Below are positions 9,522-17,413 of a stretch of DNA of 32,886 bases, one piece after another. Each line of letters starts with the position of its first letter. Positions within the stretch are counted from its first letter, which is position 1. Origin of the DNA: Planctomycetota bacterium (GTDB lineage: Bacteria > Planctomycetota > Planctomycetia > Gemmatales > Gemmataceae); assembly GCA_009920765.1 (NCBI GenBank), contig RFZJ01000049.1:1-32886 (forward strand), written 5' to 3'. The notes beneath the pieces are model-generated. The model did no database searches. It had not been told where the DNA came from and worked only from the letters and a program-made list of their open reading frames with translations. The position numbers and the translations under genes are program-made.

Positions 9522-11552
9522 TCATTCATCCGTACGGAAAGTGATGGCTGGAAGGCCTTCCTTATTGAATAGATTAACAATAGGATTCCAAGCCCAGCCA
9601 TAACGAACAAATTTTGGTTCTGCGATTTCGGGTGATGAAACCAATATGGTTTCGCCTTCGATGATTGCATCCGCCCATACAAATTTCTTATCAGCTCCGG
9701 CAATGATAAAGCCTGTCAACTTTTTATCGCCCGGTTTAATCATCAAGCCCCCGCCAATGTTTTTGAAAAAGAGTCGAATCTTATCCTTTCCAGAAGGTTC
9801 AATTTGCATTTTCACAAACTCAGGACCGGAATATACCAGATCTTTTTCTCCGTATACAAGGTTGCGGGCTACTAAAGATAACCTGCGACCCACCTCTTGT
9901 TTATTGCGGGGGTGGATGTTATCCGGGTCTCCGATGTCAATCGTCATGGCTAGGCCGGTGTTAGGAACGGAACGAACGGTGCGCCATTGGGATTCGCGAA
10001 TTTCAGCCCAACCTGGCTCGATGGGTTGTGTTTGCAACTTGTTAAGATTTGCAAGGGAAACAATTAGAAACGGAAAATCCCCTACTTCGAACCGTTCACG
10101 CCAATCTTTGATCAGTGTTGGCAACAACCTACGGTATTGCAACCAAAATGGGCCATTCGCCTCGCCCTGATACCATAACGCACCCTTGATAGCATAGGGT
10201 TCCAATGGTGCGATCATCCCGTTATACAAACCAGTAATTGTCTTATAATGGCCCAATTGGGGAATTGGAAATGGTGGAAGTTCATCAAACTTTGTTGAGG
10301 CTTTTGCTTTCCATATTCCTTTTAAACCAATAATATCTTTCCCGGGATTTGCTGCAGGCCGAATATTCATGTTTGCGGGCTGCGAACAAAAGCCACTGGG
10401 GGAAGCATTGTTTACTATTGCAACCACCAGCAGGTTTTTACCTACCTTCACCAGATTTGAATCTAAAAGATAAGTCCGGGTGTTTCCCGGGATTTGCTTG
10501 GAACCAATTAATGTCCCATTAAACCAAACTATATCCACATCATTGATAATGGAAAGATTCAATGATAAATCTTTTCCTTTCATTGATTCAGGGATTTCAA
10601 TCGTATTACGAAACCAAACAAGCCCATTATGGTCCTTCAAGCCTGCTTCATTCCAAGGCTTGGGCACTTCAATGTCCATCCAACTGCTGGTATCAAGATT
10701 TGGATTGGAAATATAATTTTCCCTTGCACTTTGAGGGTCAACTTTCGCAGTCCATTTCTCCAAGGCTTGAAAAAAATCAAAATTGGAACCAAATGCTGAA
10801 GAGGTCTTGTCTAACTCATCAAGACGATCTTTGAAATCATCAGGCATTTGTTTTCGAAGAGCGGATCCACTTGTCCATGCTTCTGCAGCACTTGCTCCCA
10901 CCGAACTATGAATGATACCGATGGGAATCTTTATCTTTTCATTTATTTCCCTGGCAAAAAAGTACCCAACTCCGGTGAAGTTCCTTGCAAACTCAGGGGT
11001 GCACATTTCCCAACTTCCTTCCAAGGGTAATTTCATTGGTACCAGGGATGGGAAAAAATTAACCGTGAAGGATCGAATATGCGGATGATTGGCGTTTTTA
11101 ACTTCAGCCTCGGCATTATTAGAAAGACGCACCGGCCAATTCATATTCGACTGCCCTGAACAAAGCCAAACATCTCCAAACAGCACATTGGTCAATCTTT
11201 CGTTTTTATTTTTTCCACTGATGACAAGTTCATGTGGACCACCTGCCGGAAATGGCCCTATCTTTGCTGTCCACTTTCCATCCCTGCCTGCAATTGCTAT
11301 TTCACCTGTGGATTTTCCATCGACTTGAATTTGAATCTGGTCGCCCGGCTTACTCCAACCCCATATTGGGGCTTTGATTTCCCTTTGTAAAACCATGTTA
11401 TTGCTAAACAGCGGGTGAAGAAAAGGCAACGCTCGAGGTTGGGTTGGCCACCAAGGCTGGGGGCCCTTGGGTTGTGCCTGAACACTGCTTTTAACAATCA
11501 TTATTAGAAAAAGAACCAGGCTGAACCTTGATAAAGAATTGTAACGCATCAT
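9522..11552 (-). CDS. Sialate O-acetylesterase-like SGNH esterase, secreted
   Basis: 676 residues with a signal peptide (to about SSVQAQ, residue 27). Block I is GDVWLCSGQSNMNWP with catalytic Ser135. The C-terminal block DIGDPDNIHPRNKQEVGRR carries the Asp and His of the triad, and ALWYQGEAN is the conserved SASA glycine/Asn block. Between Ser and Asp/His lies a jelly-roll segment of the GH2 sugar-binding type (about residues 285-400; LVWFRNTIEIP, DVDIVWFNGTLIG), as in bacterial sialate and xylan O-acetylesterases of this length. The family removes O-acetyl groups from sugars, clearing the way for glycosidases; the substrate here need not be sialic acid. The start lies 41 bp after the stop of the HExxH protease gene, so it is probably the last gene of a minus-strand operon. 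Confidence 0.9.
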   Translation of the reverse strand: MMRYNSLSRFSLVLFLIMIVKSSVQAQPKGPQPWWPTQPRALPFLHPLFSNNMVLQREIKAPIWGWSKPGDQIQIQVDGKSTGEIAIAGRDGKWTAKIGPFPAGGPHELVISGKNKNERLTNVLFGDVWLCSGQSNMNWPVRLSNNAEAEVKNANHPHIRSFTVNFFPSLVPMKLPLEGSWEMCTPEFARNFTGVGYFFAREINEKIKIPIGIIHSSVGASAAEAWTSGSALRKQMPDDFKDRLDELDKTSSAFGSNFDFFQALEKWTAKVDPQSARENYISNPNLDTSSWMDIEVPKPWNEAGLKDHNGLVWFRNTIEIPESMKGKDLSLNLSIINDVDIVWFNGTLIGSKQIPGNTRTYLLDSNLVKVGKNLLVVAIVNNASPSGFCSQPANMNIRPAANPGKDIIGLKGIWKAKASTKFDELPPFPIPQLGHYKTITGLYNGMIAPLEPYAIKGALWYQGEANGPFWLQYRRLLPTLIKDWRERFEVGDFPFLIVSLANLNKLQTQPIEPGWAEIRESQWRTVRSVPNTGLAMTIDIGDPDNIHPRNKQEVGRRLSLVARNLVYGEKDLVYSGPEFVKMQIEPSGKDKIRLFFKNIGGGLMIKPGDKKLTGFIIAGADKKFVWADAIIEGETILVSSPEIAEPKFVRYGWAWNPIVNLFNKEGLPAITFRTDE

Positions 11553-11593
11553 TTTTAATGAACCTTAGAAACGGATTTAACCCGGTACTTTTA

Positions 11594-12463
11594 TCATTTG
11601 ACATGATCGCTGATCAACTTGCTTTTTACACCAAGAAGGTCTGCAACTTCCTTGACAAAACCCTTGTTGTTCTTCGGTGCGCTGAAATACCAATTCTCAA
11701 GAAAGTTTTCAAAACTATTGGTGGAATCAGGACGACCTAGATTTAGGAAGGCAAAAGCTTCCCACTGGCTGGGATCCCGCTCCAGCATTTTAAAGATATG
11801 AATTGCAACTATTCGATTTCGCTCACGAAGGTGGGGATCCGCCTTTAAGGCTGGACGATTATCAGCAAACCACTGGGGCATTTTTTCAACGGCTGGTATC
11901 TCGGTATCTTTAATCAACTTATCGAGGTAATCTTTTAGGGCGGGTGCAAAACTTTTCCAATTCGTATAGGGTGGATCAGTCTTCCATGTCTCAGCCATTC
12001 GCGCCAACACAAATAATGAAGCCACTTCCCCTACTGTCTCTTCAAACCATTTATTATCGATACCAATCTTATTGTCGTTAATGCGTTCATAGTGAGAAAC
12101 TATATGGCCAAGTTCATGTCCAAACTGATAAGCAAACTGTGCCCAAAAACGCCCGCGAACAGATAACCTTACCGTGTACTCCCCATTTGCAGCCCGTTTG
12201 AAATCTACCTGGGGAACACTATCCGAGGGCACTATATGGATATGAATGGGCTTATTCTGCGGGATGCGTTTCAGCAACTCCCCACCCGCAGATTCAAGCA
12301 CCCTTCGAATATCTTCAGGCAATGCACCGCCCCAACCCTCTGCTTGAACCCGAAGCACCAGTTGTTTCGATATTGGAATACCTGAAACCTGGAATGCAAG
12401 TGCACTAATGCTTGCAAAACATAAAAGGAACGCAAGGGTGCACATGATTATTTTATGGTTCAT
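11594..12463 (-). CDS. Secreted putative zinc metalloprotease with HExxH motif (gluzincin-like)
   Basis: The ATG at 12463 is preferred to an upstream start at 12499: GGAG lies 8 bp before it and it opens the signal peptide (MNHKIIMCTLAFLLCFASI). 289 residues. FAYQFGHELGHIVSHYE gives HELGH (H116, E117, H120), and NKWFEETVGEVASLFVL about 20-25 residues later supplies a candidate third zinc ligand (E141, E142 or E146) in a gluzincin-like arrangement. No named peptidase family was recognised. Upstream in the same direction is the scramblase-like gene (60-bp gap), downstream the sialate esterase (41-bp gap). Substrate unknown; an extracytoplasmic protein or peptidoglycan-associated role is possible. 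Confidence 0.7.
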   Translation of the reverse strand: MNHKIIMCTLAFLLCFASISALAFQVSGIPISKQLVLRVQAEGWGGALPEDIRRVLESAGGELLKRIPQNKPIHIHIVPSDSVPQVDFKRAANGEYTVRLSVRGRFWAQFAYQFGHELGHIVSHYERINDNKIGIDNKWFEETVGEVASLFVLARMAETWKTDPPYTNWKSFAPALKDYLDKLIKDTEIPAVEKMPQWFADNRPALKADPHLRERNRIVAIHIFKMLERDPSQWEAFAFLNLGRPDSTNSFENFLENWYFSAPKNNKGFVKEVADLLGVKSKLISDHVK

Positions 12464-12523
12464 GAAAAAACTCCGTTGCTGGATGAAAGCAACCAACAAG
12501 AATATTTGGAAAGGGTTGGCTGA

Positions 12524-13114
12524 CTACTTTTCTTTGTAAATAATATCAACCGCCAAGCCTGCTGCGAGCATTAGGATCGCCTTGGCGGGGGAAGGCTCAT
12601 CATTGAGTGCGATAATATAATTATCTGCGGAGGTAAACATTTCTTTTCCCACACCGGCCCATTTCTTTGTAATTGTGCCTATTTCGTTTTGGTCTCTGTC
12701 AAGAAATTTAAAAGTCCATCCAACCCAATTCCCCTGCACAAACGCAACTTCATTTCCTGAAGAATCGTAAACATAAAACGCCCCACCAATTGAAAACAAC
12801 TTGTTTTTAAGCCAGCCCAGCACCACTCCATTAGCATCACATATATCAACTTTGGATCTGAGGAAAGTGAATCCCCTTTGAATGGAGAACAATAGCTTTG
12901 ATGGATCCTCAAAATCGGAACCTTCATATACAAATATCTTCGTTGGCAGGTGTCTTTTTTCCATCAGAAACCGAAAAATATGAACAAACGTTCCCGGCTT
13001 TTCCTTGGCGATTCCCAATTGTTCGTGGGTTTCAGGATCAAGAATATCGTATGTATCAGAAAGTTTAAACAATCCGACATGCTCTCTTATGAAATATGTT
13101 TTACGACTTAACAT
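12524..13114 (-). CDS. Phospholipid-scramblase/LURP-one-like (tubby C-terminal fold) protein
   Basis: 196 residues, with a good Shine-Dalgarno (GAGG 8 bp before the ATG). The start MLSRKTYFIREHVGLFKLSDTYD followed by DILDPETHEQLGIA, the repeated pattern D-x-x-G/N (ICDANGVVLG, VYDSSGNEVAF, FLDRDQNEIGTI), and a hydrophobic C-terminal strand-plus-helix (AKAILMLAAGLAVDIIY) are the signature of the scramblase/LURP-one superfamily: a 12-stranded barrel around a central helix. Such proteins are common in planctomycetes with no settled function; lipid binding is the usual guess. No signal peptide, so cytoplasmic or peripheral. Probably the first gene of an operon with the protease and esterase. Confidence 0.8.
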   Translation of the reverse strand: MLSRKTYFIREHVGLFKLSDTYDILDPETHEQLGIAKEKPGTFVHIFRFLMEKRHLPTKIFVYEGSDFEDPSKLLFSIQRGFTFLRSKVDICDANGVVLGWLKNKLFSIGGAFYVYDSSGNEVAFVQGNWVGWTFKFLDRDQNEIGTITKKWAGVGKEMFTSADNYIIALNDEPSPAKAILMLAAGLAVDIIYKEK

Positions 13115-13254
13115 GATTTAACCTCATTTAAAAAGACCCTCACTTCCACCTCTTTTAAAGTACTTAATATTTTTAAAACTTTCACCAATTAAACCTTATG
13201 CTTAAGGCCCGGCTTAATCCTTTAACCTTATCCAAATACCTGTTAAGGAATTAA

Positions 13255-13713
13255 TCAGGCAGGCCTGTAAGAATGATCTACCATTCGATTCCATCCCTTT
13301 TTAGTTTTGGATTCCACAACCCAGCGAAATCCCCCGCCTACCTCGGGCCAATAAGCCATCCTTGCCACTCCCGCAGGCATTTTTGCTTCAAAACCAACAG
13401 CTTCCGAATGTAAATAAGTGACATCCATCAAGACACCCGTTGATCTTTTGCCATCTGAAGTAAAAGACCAAAATGAAATGATGCCATCATCGCCCACACC
13501 AATGATTGCAATTTCTTCATAAACCTTGCTGCAACCAACATTGCCGAATTCCCAACGGGCAGTCAATTTCAAATATTTCCCGCCAAGAACTGATTCAAAA
13601 ATCCTACAGCAGCGCACGGGCCCCATGGGAGATGATGAATGGGCAATCCAAGAACCTAGTAATGGTGAAAACATGCCAAGCTTGCCTCTGTCTTTTTTCC
13701 AAAGTTTTCCCAT
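13255..13713 (-). CDS. Hypothetical calycin-like (DUF1579-like) protein
   Basis: 152 residues, no signal peptide. The pattern LGSWIAHSSSPMGP, then FESVLGGKYLKLTARWEFG, then IAIIGVGDDGIISFWSFTSDG is the strand order of small lipocalin-like barrels such as DUF1579 and nitrobindin-like proteins, where the first Gly-x-Trp closes the barrel. No ligand residues could be assigned. The product starts MGKLWKKDRGKLG; the ribosome binding site is weak. A 140-bp gap with no obvious terminator separates its stop from the next minus-strand gene, the scramblase-like one. It diverges from the small membrane-protein gene at 14002. Confidence 0.6.
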   Translation of the reverse strand: MGKLWKKDRGKLGMFSPLLGSWIAHSSSPMGPVRCCRIFESVLGGKYLKLTARWEFGNVGCSKVYEEIAIIGVGDDGIISFWSFTSDGKRSTGVLMDVTYLHSEAVGFEAKMPAGVARMAYWPEVGGGFRWVVESKTKKGWNRMVDHSYRPA

Positions 13714-13906
13714 GGTCTATTCTCAATAAAACGAAGGAACATCAATTGTAAAACATCATGCTATACTGAAGAACCAAAGAAGCAAACTGCTGAATGGATT
13801 AAACCCCATGCTTAAAAGAAGCTTTACTAATCCAATTGCACTACGTTAAATAAATAATTTTACAATTATTGCCTTAACTAATCAGACCAGTCTATAGATG
13901 AAGGGG

Positions 13907-13912
13907 TATAAT
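13907..13912 (+). promoter_or_regulatory. Perfect -10 box (TATAAT) before the small membrane-protein gene
   Basis: TATAAT occurs 90 bp upstream of the ATG at 14002, inside the 288-bp divergent intergenic region 13714-14001. No good -35 hexamer is found 16-18 bp upstream. The same region holds two stem-loops (13795-13834 and 13853-13870). Otherwise nothing coding is seen in it. Confidence 0.25.
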
Positions 13913-14001
13913 GTAATATCGATAAGATCAGGATTTCATAAGCATTACTACAATGCCCCCCAATCTTATGAATGTATTATTGATACCCAAGGTTTAATGA
14001 A

Positions 14002-14238
14002 ATGAATTTCACCAAAGCAGCAGGCCTGTTGGGCCAAGTATGTTTTTTGGGCGGTTTTGCCAGCATCATTGGTTCAATTGCCATTTGGTATATCAAGGGC
14101 GGCTCTGATTTGCCCCCAGAGGCCAAAGCCCATGGCGAAAGATTTGGTATTTTCGTTGGGCTATGGGCGCCTACTTTTTTCATTCTAAGCCACAGGCTTT
14201 CTCACTTTGCCAGGGAATTATCGGATAATAAATCTTAA
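14002..14238 (+). CDS. Small two-helix membrane protein of unknown function
   Basis: 78 residues. AAGG at 13989-13992 lies 9 bp before the ATG. Two hydrophobic segments (about 7-30, AGLLGQVCFLGGFASIIGSIA, and about 48-64, FGIFVGLWAPTFFILSH) are joined by a hydrophilic loop rich in charge (LPPEAKAHGERFG), and the tail is polar. This resembles short planctomycete membrane proteins without an assigned function. It is followed by an A/T-rich stem-loop overlapping the stop. A 68-codon frame on the opposite strand covers the same bases but is the mirror of this gene and lacks protein-like features. Confidence 0.6.
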   Translation: MNFTKAAGLLGQVCFLGGFASIIGSIAIWYIKGGSDLPPEAKAHGERFGIFVGLWAPTFFILSHRLSHFARELSDNKS

Positions 14239-14255
14239 TATTGAATTAAGATTTT
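14233..14255 (+). terminator. Possible weak intrinsic terminator after the small membrane-protein gene
   Basis: Perfect 7-bp arms TCTTAAT / ATTAAGA (14233-14239 and 14245-14251) with a 5-nt loop, followed by TTTT. The stem is A/T-rich, so termination would be inefficient. It overlaps the TAA stop at 14236-14238. The rest of the 296-bp gap to 14535 shows no gene; a shorter inverted repeat TTAATC/GATTAA lies at 14393-14414. Confidence 0.35.
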
Positions 14256-14534
14256 ACTAGGCTTGCGTTTCAACACATACCCATCGTTCAAACATTTTAC
14301 ATTGTTTCAATGATGGCCTTTCGTTTTTATTTTCCAGGGCAAATACTCTGCACAATAAAACCATCACAAATGCACCATGATAAAACTCCGTCTTAATCCG
14401 TTTTTTAAGATTAATCCTTCAAAAACTGATCATTGATTTTCTATTTTACAAATCTATCCATCAGGTATTTTAATTAAAAACCCATGCTCTAAAGCTAATT
14501 GACAATCAATTAAAAGTTACGTTTAATAGATTCC

Positions 14535-15626
14535 ATGAAACCAATAATCTTCCTATGTACATTTGCACTGGCCATTGGGGCGGCAGAAAATCCAATCACT
14601 CTGAATACCCAACAACGCACCAAGTTGTTGGAATTGATCAAAAACGATAAGGATGCCAAGGCTCGTTTTGACAACTTGAAGCGCGCTGCAGACAAAGTAC
14701 TTAATGATAGCCCAAATCCTATTCGGGTCATCCAGGGAGAAGGCAAACTTAAGACAGATCCTGTTGCAATCAAAACCCGCGAAAGCCTGGGCGATATGAG
14801 AAAAATGTATTTCCTCGCCTATACTTTCGCTGCAACAGGCGATACCCAATACGCAGATAAGGCACGCGAATTCATAGTGGCCTGGTCACAACAAAATATG
14901 CCAACTGGTAATCCAATCGATGAAACAACACTTGATGATCTTTTCTTCGCTTTTGATCTTACACAATCCAGGTTTTCCAATGCAGAGAAAAAAATGGCAC
15001 AAACCTGGTTGCGCAAGGTGGCGGATACTCAAATAGCCATCGGCTTGATGCATGCAAGAAAAGGGGATGGCACATCCAAAAACAACTGGCAGAGCCACCG
15101 GATTAAAATCGTCGGGCTGATTGGTTACACCCTTTCAGAAAAAAAATATATCGATTATGCAGTTGAAGGATTCAAAAGACAGATCGAGCTAAATCTCAGG
15201 CCTGATGGGTCAAGTATTGATTTTCATGAACGCGATGCTTTGCATTATCACTGCTACGATGTCGAGCCTTTGCTGGAACTTTCTATAGCGGCTAATAACA
15301 ATGGAACCAATCTTTATACCTACAAATCAAAAAGTGGTGCATCATTGGAAAAATCCGTCAAGTTCCTTCTACCTTTTTGCAACGGTGAAAAAAAACACCC
15401 CGAGTTTGTCAAATCAACCGTGGCGTTCGATCGCAAGCGCGCAGAATCTGGCGATGAAAACTATAAAGCCGGGCATCTTTTCGATCCTAAAAAAGGCGGG
15501 CATTCTTTAGAACTTGCTGCAGCCTTTGATAAAAATCTTTCGGAAGTGTACTGCCAAGCCACAGGCCGTACTGTATCGAATCATCCATCCTGGCAATTTG
15601 TACTCAACGCAGTCCGGGATAAATAA
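14535..15626 (+). CDS. Secreted alginate-lyase-family (PF05426-like) polysaccharide lyase
   Basis: 363 residues with a signal peptide (MKPIIFLCTFALAIGAAEN). The fold is the (alpha/alpha)n toroid expected for PF05426: MRKMYFLAYTFAATGDTQYADKAREFIVAWSQ is the typical helical pair. The block SKNNWQSHR (N184, H188, R189) and the later DFHERDALHYHCYD supply Asn, His and Tyr residues of the type used for beta-elimination by PL5/PL38-type lyases. Such enzymes cut uronic-acid chains such as alginate or glucuronan; the substrate here cannot be told. No clear Shine-Dalgarno is visible. The next gene begins 20 bp downstream on the same strand, so lyase and OpgC-like acyltransferase are probably co-transcribed. 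Confidence 0.75.
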   Translation: MKPIIFLCTFALAIGAAENPITLNTQQRTKLLELIKNDKDAKARFDNLKRAADKVLNDSPNPIRVIQGEGKLKTDPVAIKTRESLGDMRKMYFLAYTFAATGDTQYADKAREFIVAWSQQNMPTGNPIDETTLDDLFFAFDLTQSRFSNAEKKMAQTWLRKVADTQIAIGLMHARKGDGTSKNNWQSHRIKIVGLIGYTLSEKKYIDYAVEGFKRQIELNLRPDGSSIDFHERDALHYHCYDVEPLLELSIAANNNGTNLYTYKSKSGASLEKSVKFLLPFCNGEKKHPEFVKSTVAFDRKRAESGDENYKAGHLFDPKKGGHSLELAAAFDKNLSEVYCQATGRTVSNHPSWQFVLNAVRDK

Positions 15627-15646
15627 GCAACTTTCTGGAATTATCA

Positions 15647-17386
15647 TTGAGCAAAAACCCACCCATTAAAACTACCGATACCCAAAATCAAGATCGCAGG
15701 CATGATCTTGATGCCTTGCGTGCATTTGCCATGTTCCTTGGAATTGGATTACATGCATCCCTAAGTTTTATTTCACTTCCATGGCCTGTCCAGGATATTT
15801 CACAACCTAAAATTTTTCTTATCCTAATGGCACTCGTCCATGGCTTTCGAATGCCTTTATTTTTCATGCTGAGTGGTTTTTTCACCATGATGATTTTTCG
15901 CAAAAGAAATATCAAGTCATTGGTTTGGCAAAGAACCCTGCGCATTCTTCTGCCATGCCTGATTGGGTGTTTCACCATTATTCCATTAATTGATTATGTA
16001 TCAACCGAAGCGATCAAAGCCAGCTCTACAAGTTTAAACCTTGATGAAAAATCCCTTGCGGGAGCAATCCGCAAAGGCGATAGAAAAACCATCAATCTGT
16101 TCCTCAAAAAATCTGGCCAACTTGAAAAACCCGATGACAAACTTGGCGTCACTCCTCTTTCATGGGCTGCAATGAATGGAGATATCGAAACTGTTTCCGA
16201 ATTAATCAAGCTGGGTGCTGATATAAATTCAACCAACAAGGACGAGACCACCGCACTACACGGCGCAGCCTTTTTAGGCAGAGATGAAATTGTAAAACTT
16301 CTTTTGTATAACGGTGCAGATACCGGCAAACGAAGCAAAGCTGGATTTACCGCCTTGGAAAGTACCTTTGCAGACTCCGCAACCACAACTTTAATTTTGA
16401 ATATTCTGGACATTAAACCACCCGATGAAACTGATTTAAACGCAGGAAGAACCAGCGTTCGCGCCAGACTATTGTTCAACCAGTTTTCAACCCCCGCTTC
16501 ACAAACCACACCCCAGAAAACTGAAATAACAAAACCCAAAGAACAAAATAAATTCTACAAGCACTATCATTCCTGGCTTAATTCACCTTCTTTCCAGATA
16601 AATATCGGCAACAAACAAGTGCATTTATTTAAAACCAGCATTTTTTATCACCTCTGGTTTCTTTGGTTCCTCTGCTGGATGCTTCTGTTATTCCTGGCTT
16701 TTTTCTATCTAGGAGCACTGTTGTTTCGCAAGCTAAACAACAACACAATGCACTTCCTTAAAAAGGCAATGCTGTATATTTTAATCCCCGCTCCTTTGTT
16801 GCCTCTTTGCCTGATGGGTGAAATACTTGGCCCCGATACTTCTACCGGGATACTCCCACCCCCACACTTGTTGTTTTATTACATGGTCTTTTTCAGCTTC
16901 GGCTTGATCTACTTCGAGATTAATGATTGCACATGTAAACTCACACGCTTTTGGTACATCATGCTGCCTTTGGGCGTGTTTATAATTTTCCCCGCAGAAA
17001 TTGCATTCAAGGAAAACGCGCCTTTGAACCTTTTACTGCAAACACTTTACATATGGAACATGGCATTTGGAATGATGGGGATGTTTCATGCATTCATCAG
17101 AAAAGAAAATTCATTCATCCGTTATTTATCTGATTCTTCTTACTGGCTTTATATTGTTCATCTGCCCTTGGTGATCGAATTGCAATTTCTCGTCAGCAAT
17201 TGGCCTGCCAATGCATTCTTGAAATTTCTCCTGATCAATTTAATTTCAATCACATTACTTTTAATCAGTTACCATTTACTGGTTCGATCCACCTGGATTG
17301 GATGGTTGCTAAATGGAAGAATGAAGCCGTGGTTCACACAATCCTCGATTATCAATGGGCATCGAACATCAGGTCCCACAACTTGA
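15647..17386 (+). CDS. OpgC-like membrane acyltransferase (acyltransferase 3 family) with inserted ankyrin repeats
   Basis: 579 residues from a TTG start; the first in-frame ATG would remove the conserved N-terminal motif, so TTG is favoured. RRHDLDALRAFAMFLGIGLH (candidate catalytic His36), HGFRMPLFFMLSGFF and the following basic segment match the first three helices of the acyltransferase 3/OpgC family, which transfers acyl groups such as succinate to periplasmic glucans or other envelope sugars. HLWFLWFLCWMLLLFL near 335-350 corresponds to the fourth helix of OpgC. Between helices 3 and 4 sits an extra block: about three to four ankyrin repeats at 134-245 (GVTPLSWAAMNGDIETVSEL, TTALHGAAFLGRDEIVKLLL) and a polar T/P/Q/K-rich linker at 281-305. 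The remaining helices run to about 560, with SDSSYWLYIVHLPLVI as the usual late motif. The alginate-lyase-type gene lies 20 bp upstream. Confidence 0.85.
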   Translation: MSKNPPIKTTDTQNQDRRHDLDALRAFAMFLGIGLHASLSFISLPWPVQDISQPKIFLILMALVHGFRMPLFFMLSGFFTMMIFRKRNIKSLVWQRTLRILLPCLIGCFTIIPLIDYVSTEAIKASSTSLNLDEKSLAGAIRKGDRKTINLFLKKSGQLEKPDDKLGVTPLSWAAMNGDIETVSELIKLGADINSTNKDETTALHGAAFLGRDEIVKLLLYNGADTGKRSKAGFTALESTFADSATTTLILNILDIKPPDETDLNAGRTSVRARLLFNQFSTPASQTTPQKTEITKPKEQNKFYKHYHSWLNSPSFQINIGNKQVHLFKTSIFYHLWFLWFLCWMLLLFLAFFYLGALLFRKLNNNTMHFLKKAMLYILIPAPLLPLCLMGEILGPDTSTGILPPPHLLFYYMVFFSFGLIYFEINDCTCKLTRFWYIMLPLGVFIIFPAEIAFKENAPLNLLLQTLYIWNMAFGMMGMFHAFIRKENSFIRYLSDSSYWLYIVHLPLVIELQFLVSNWPANAFLKFLLINLISITLLLISYHLLVRSTWIGWLLNGRMKPWFTQSSIINGHRTSGPTT

Positions 17387-17413
17387 CTACAAAAAAATAT
17401 TCCCGTAAGGAAA

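Noticed and set aside
15994..16539. 181-codon minus-strand frame opposite the ankyrin block
   Set aside because: It is the mirror of the ankyrin coding frame; its translation is low-complexity Ser/Leu/Pro-rich with no protein-like pattern or ribosome binding site.
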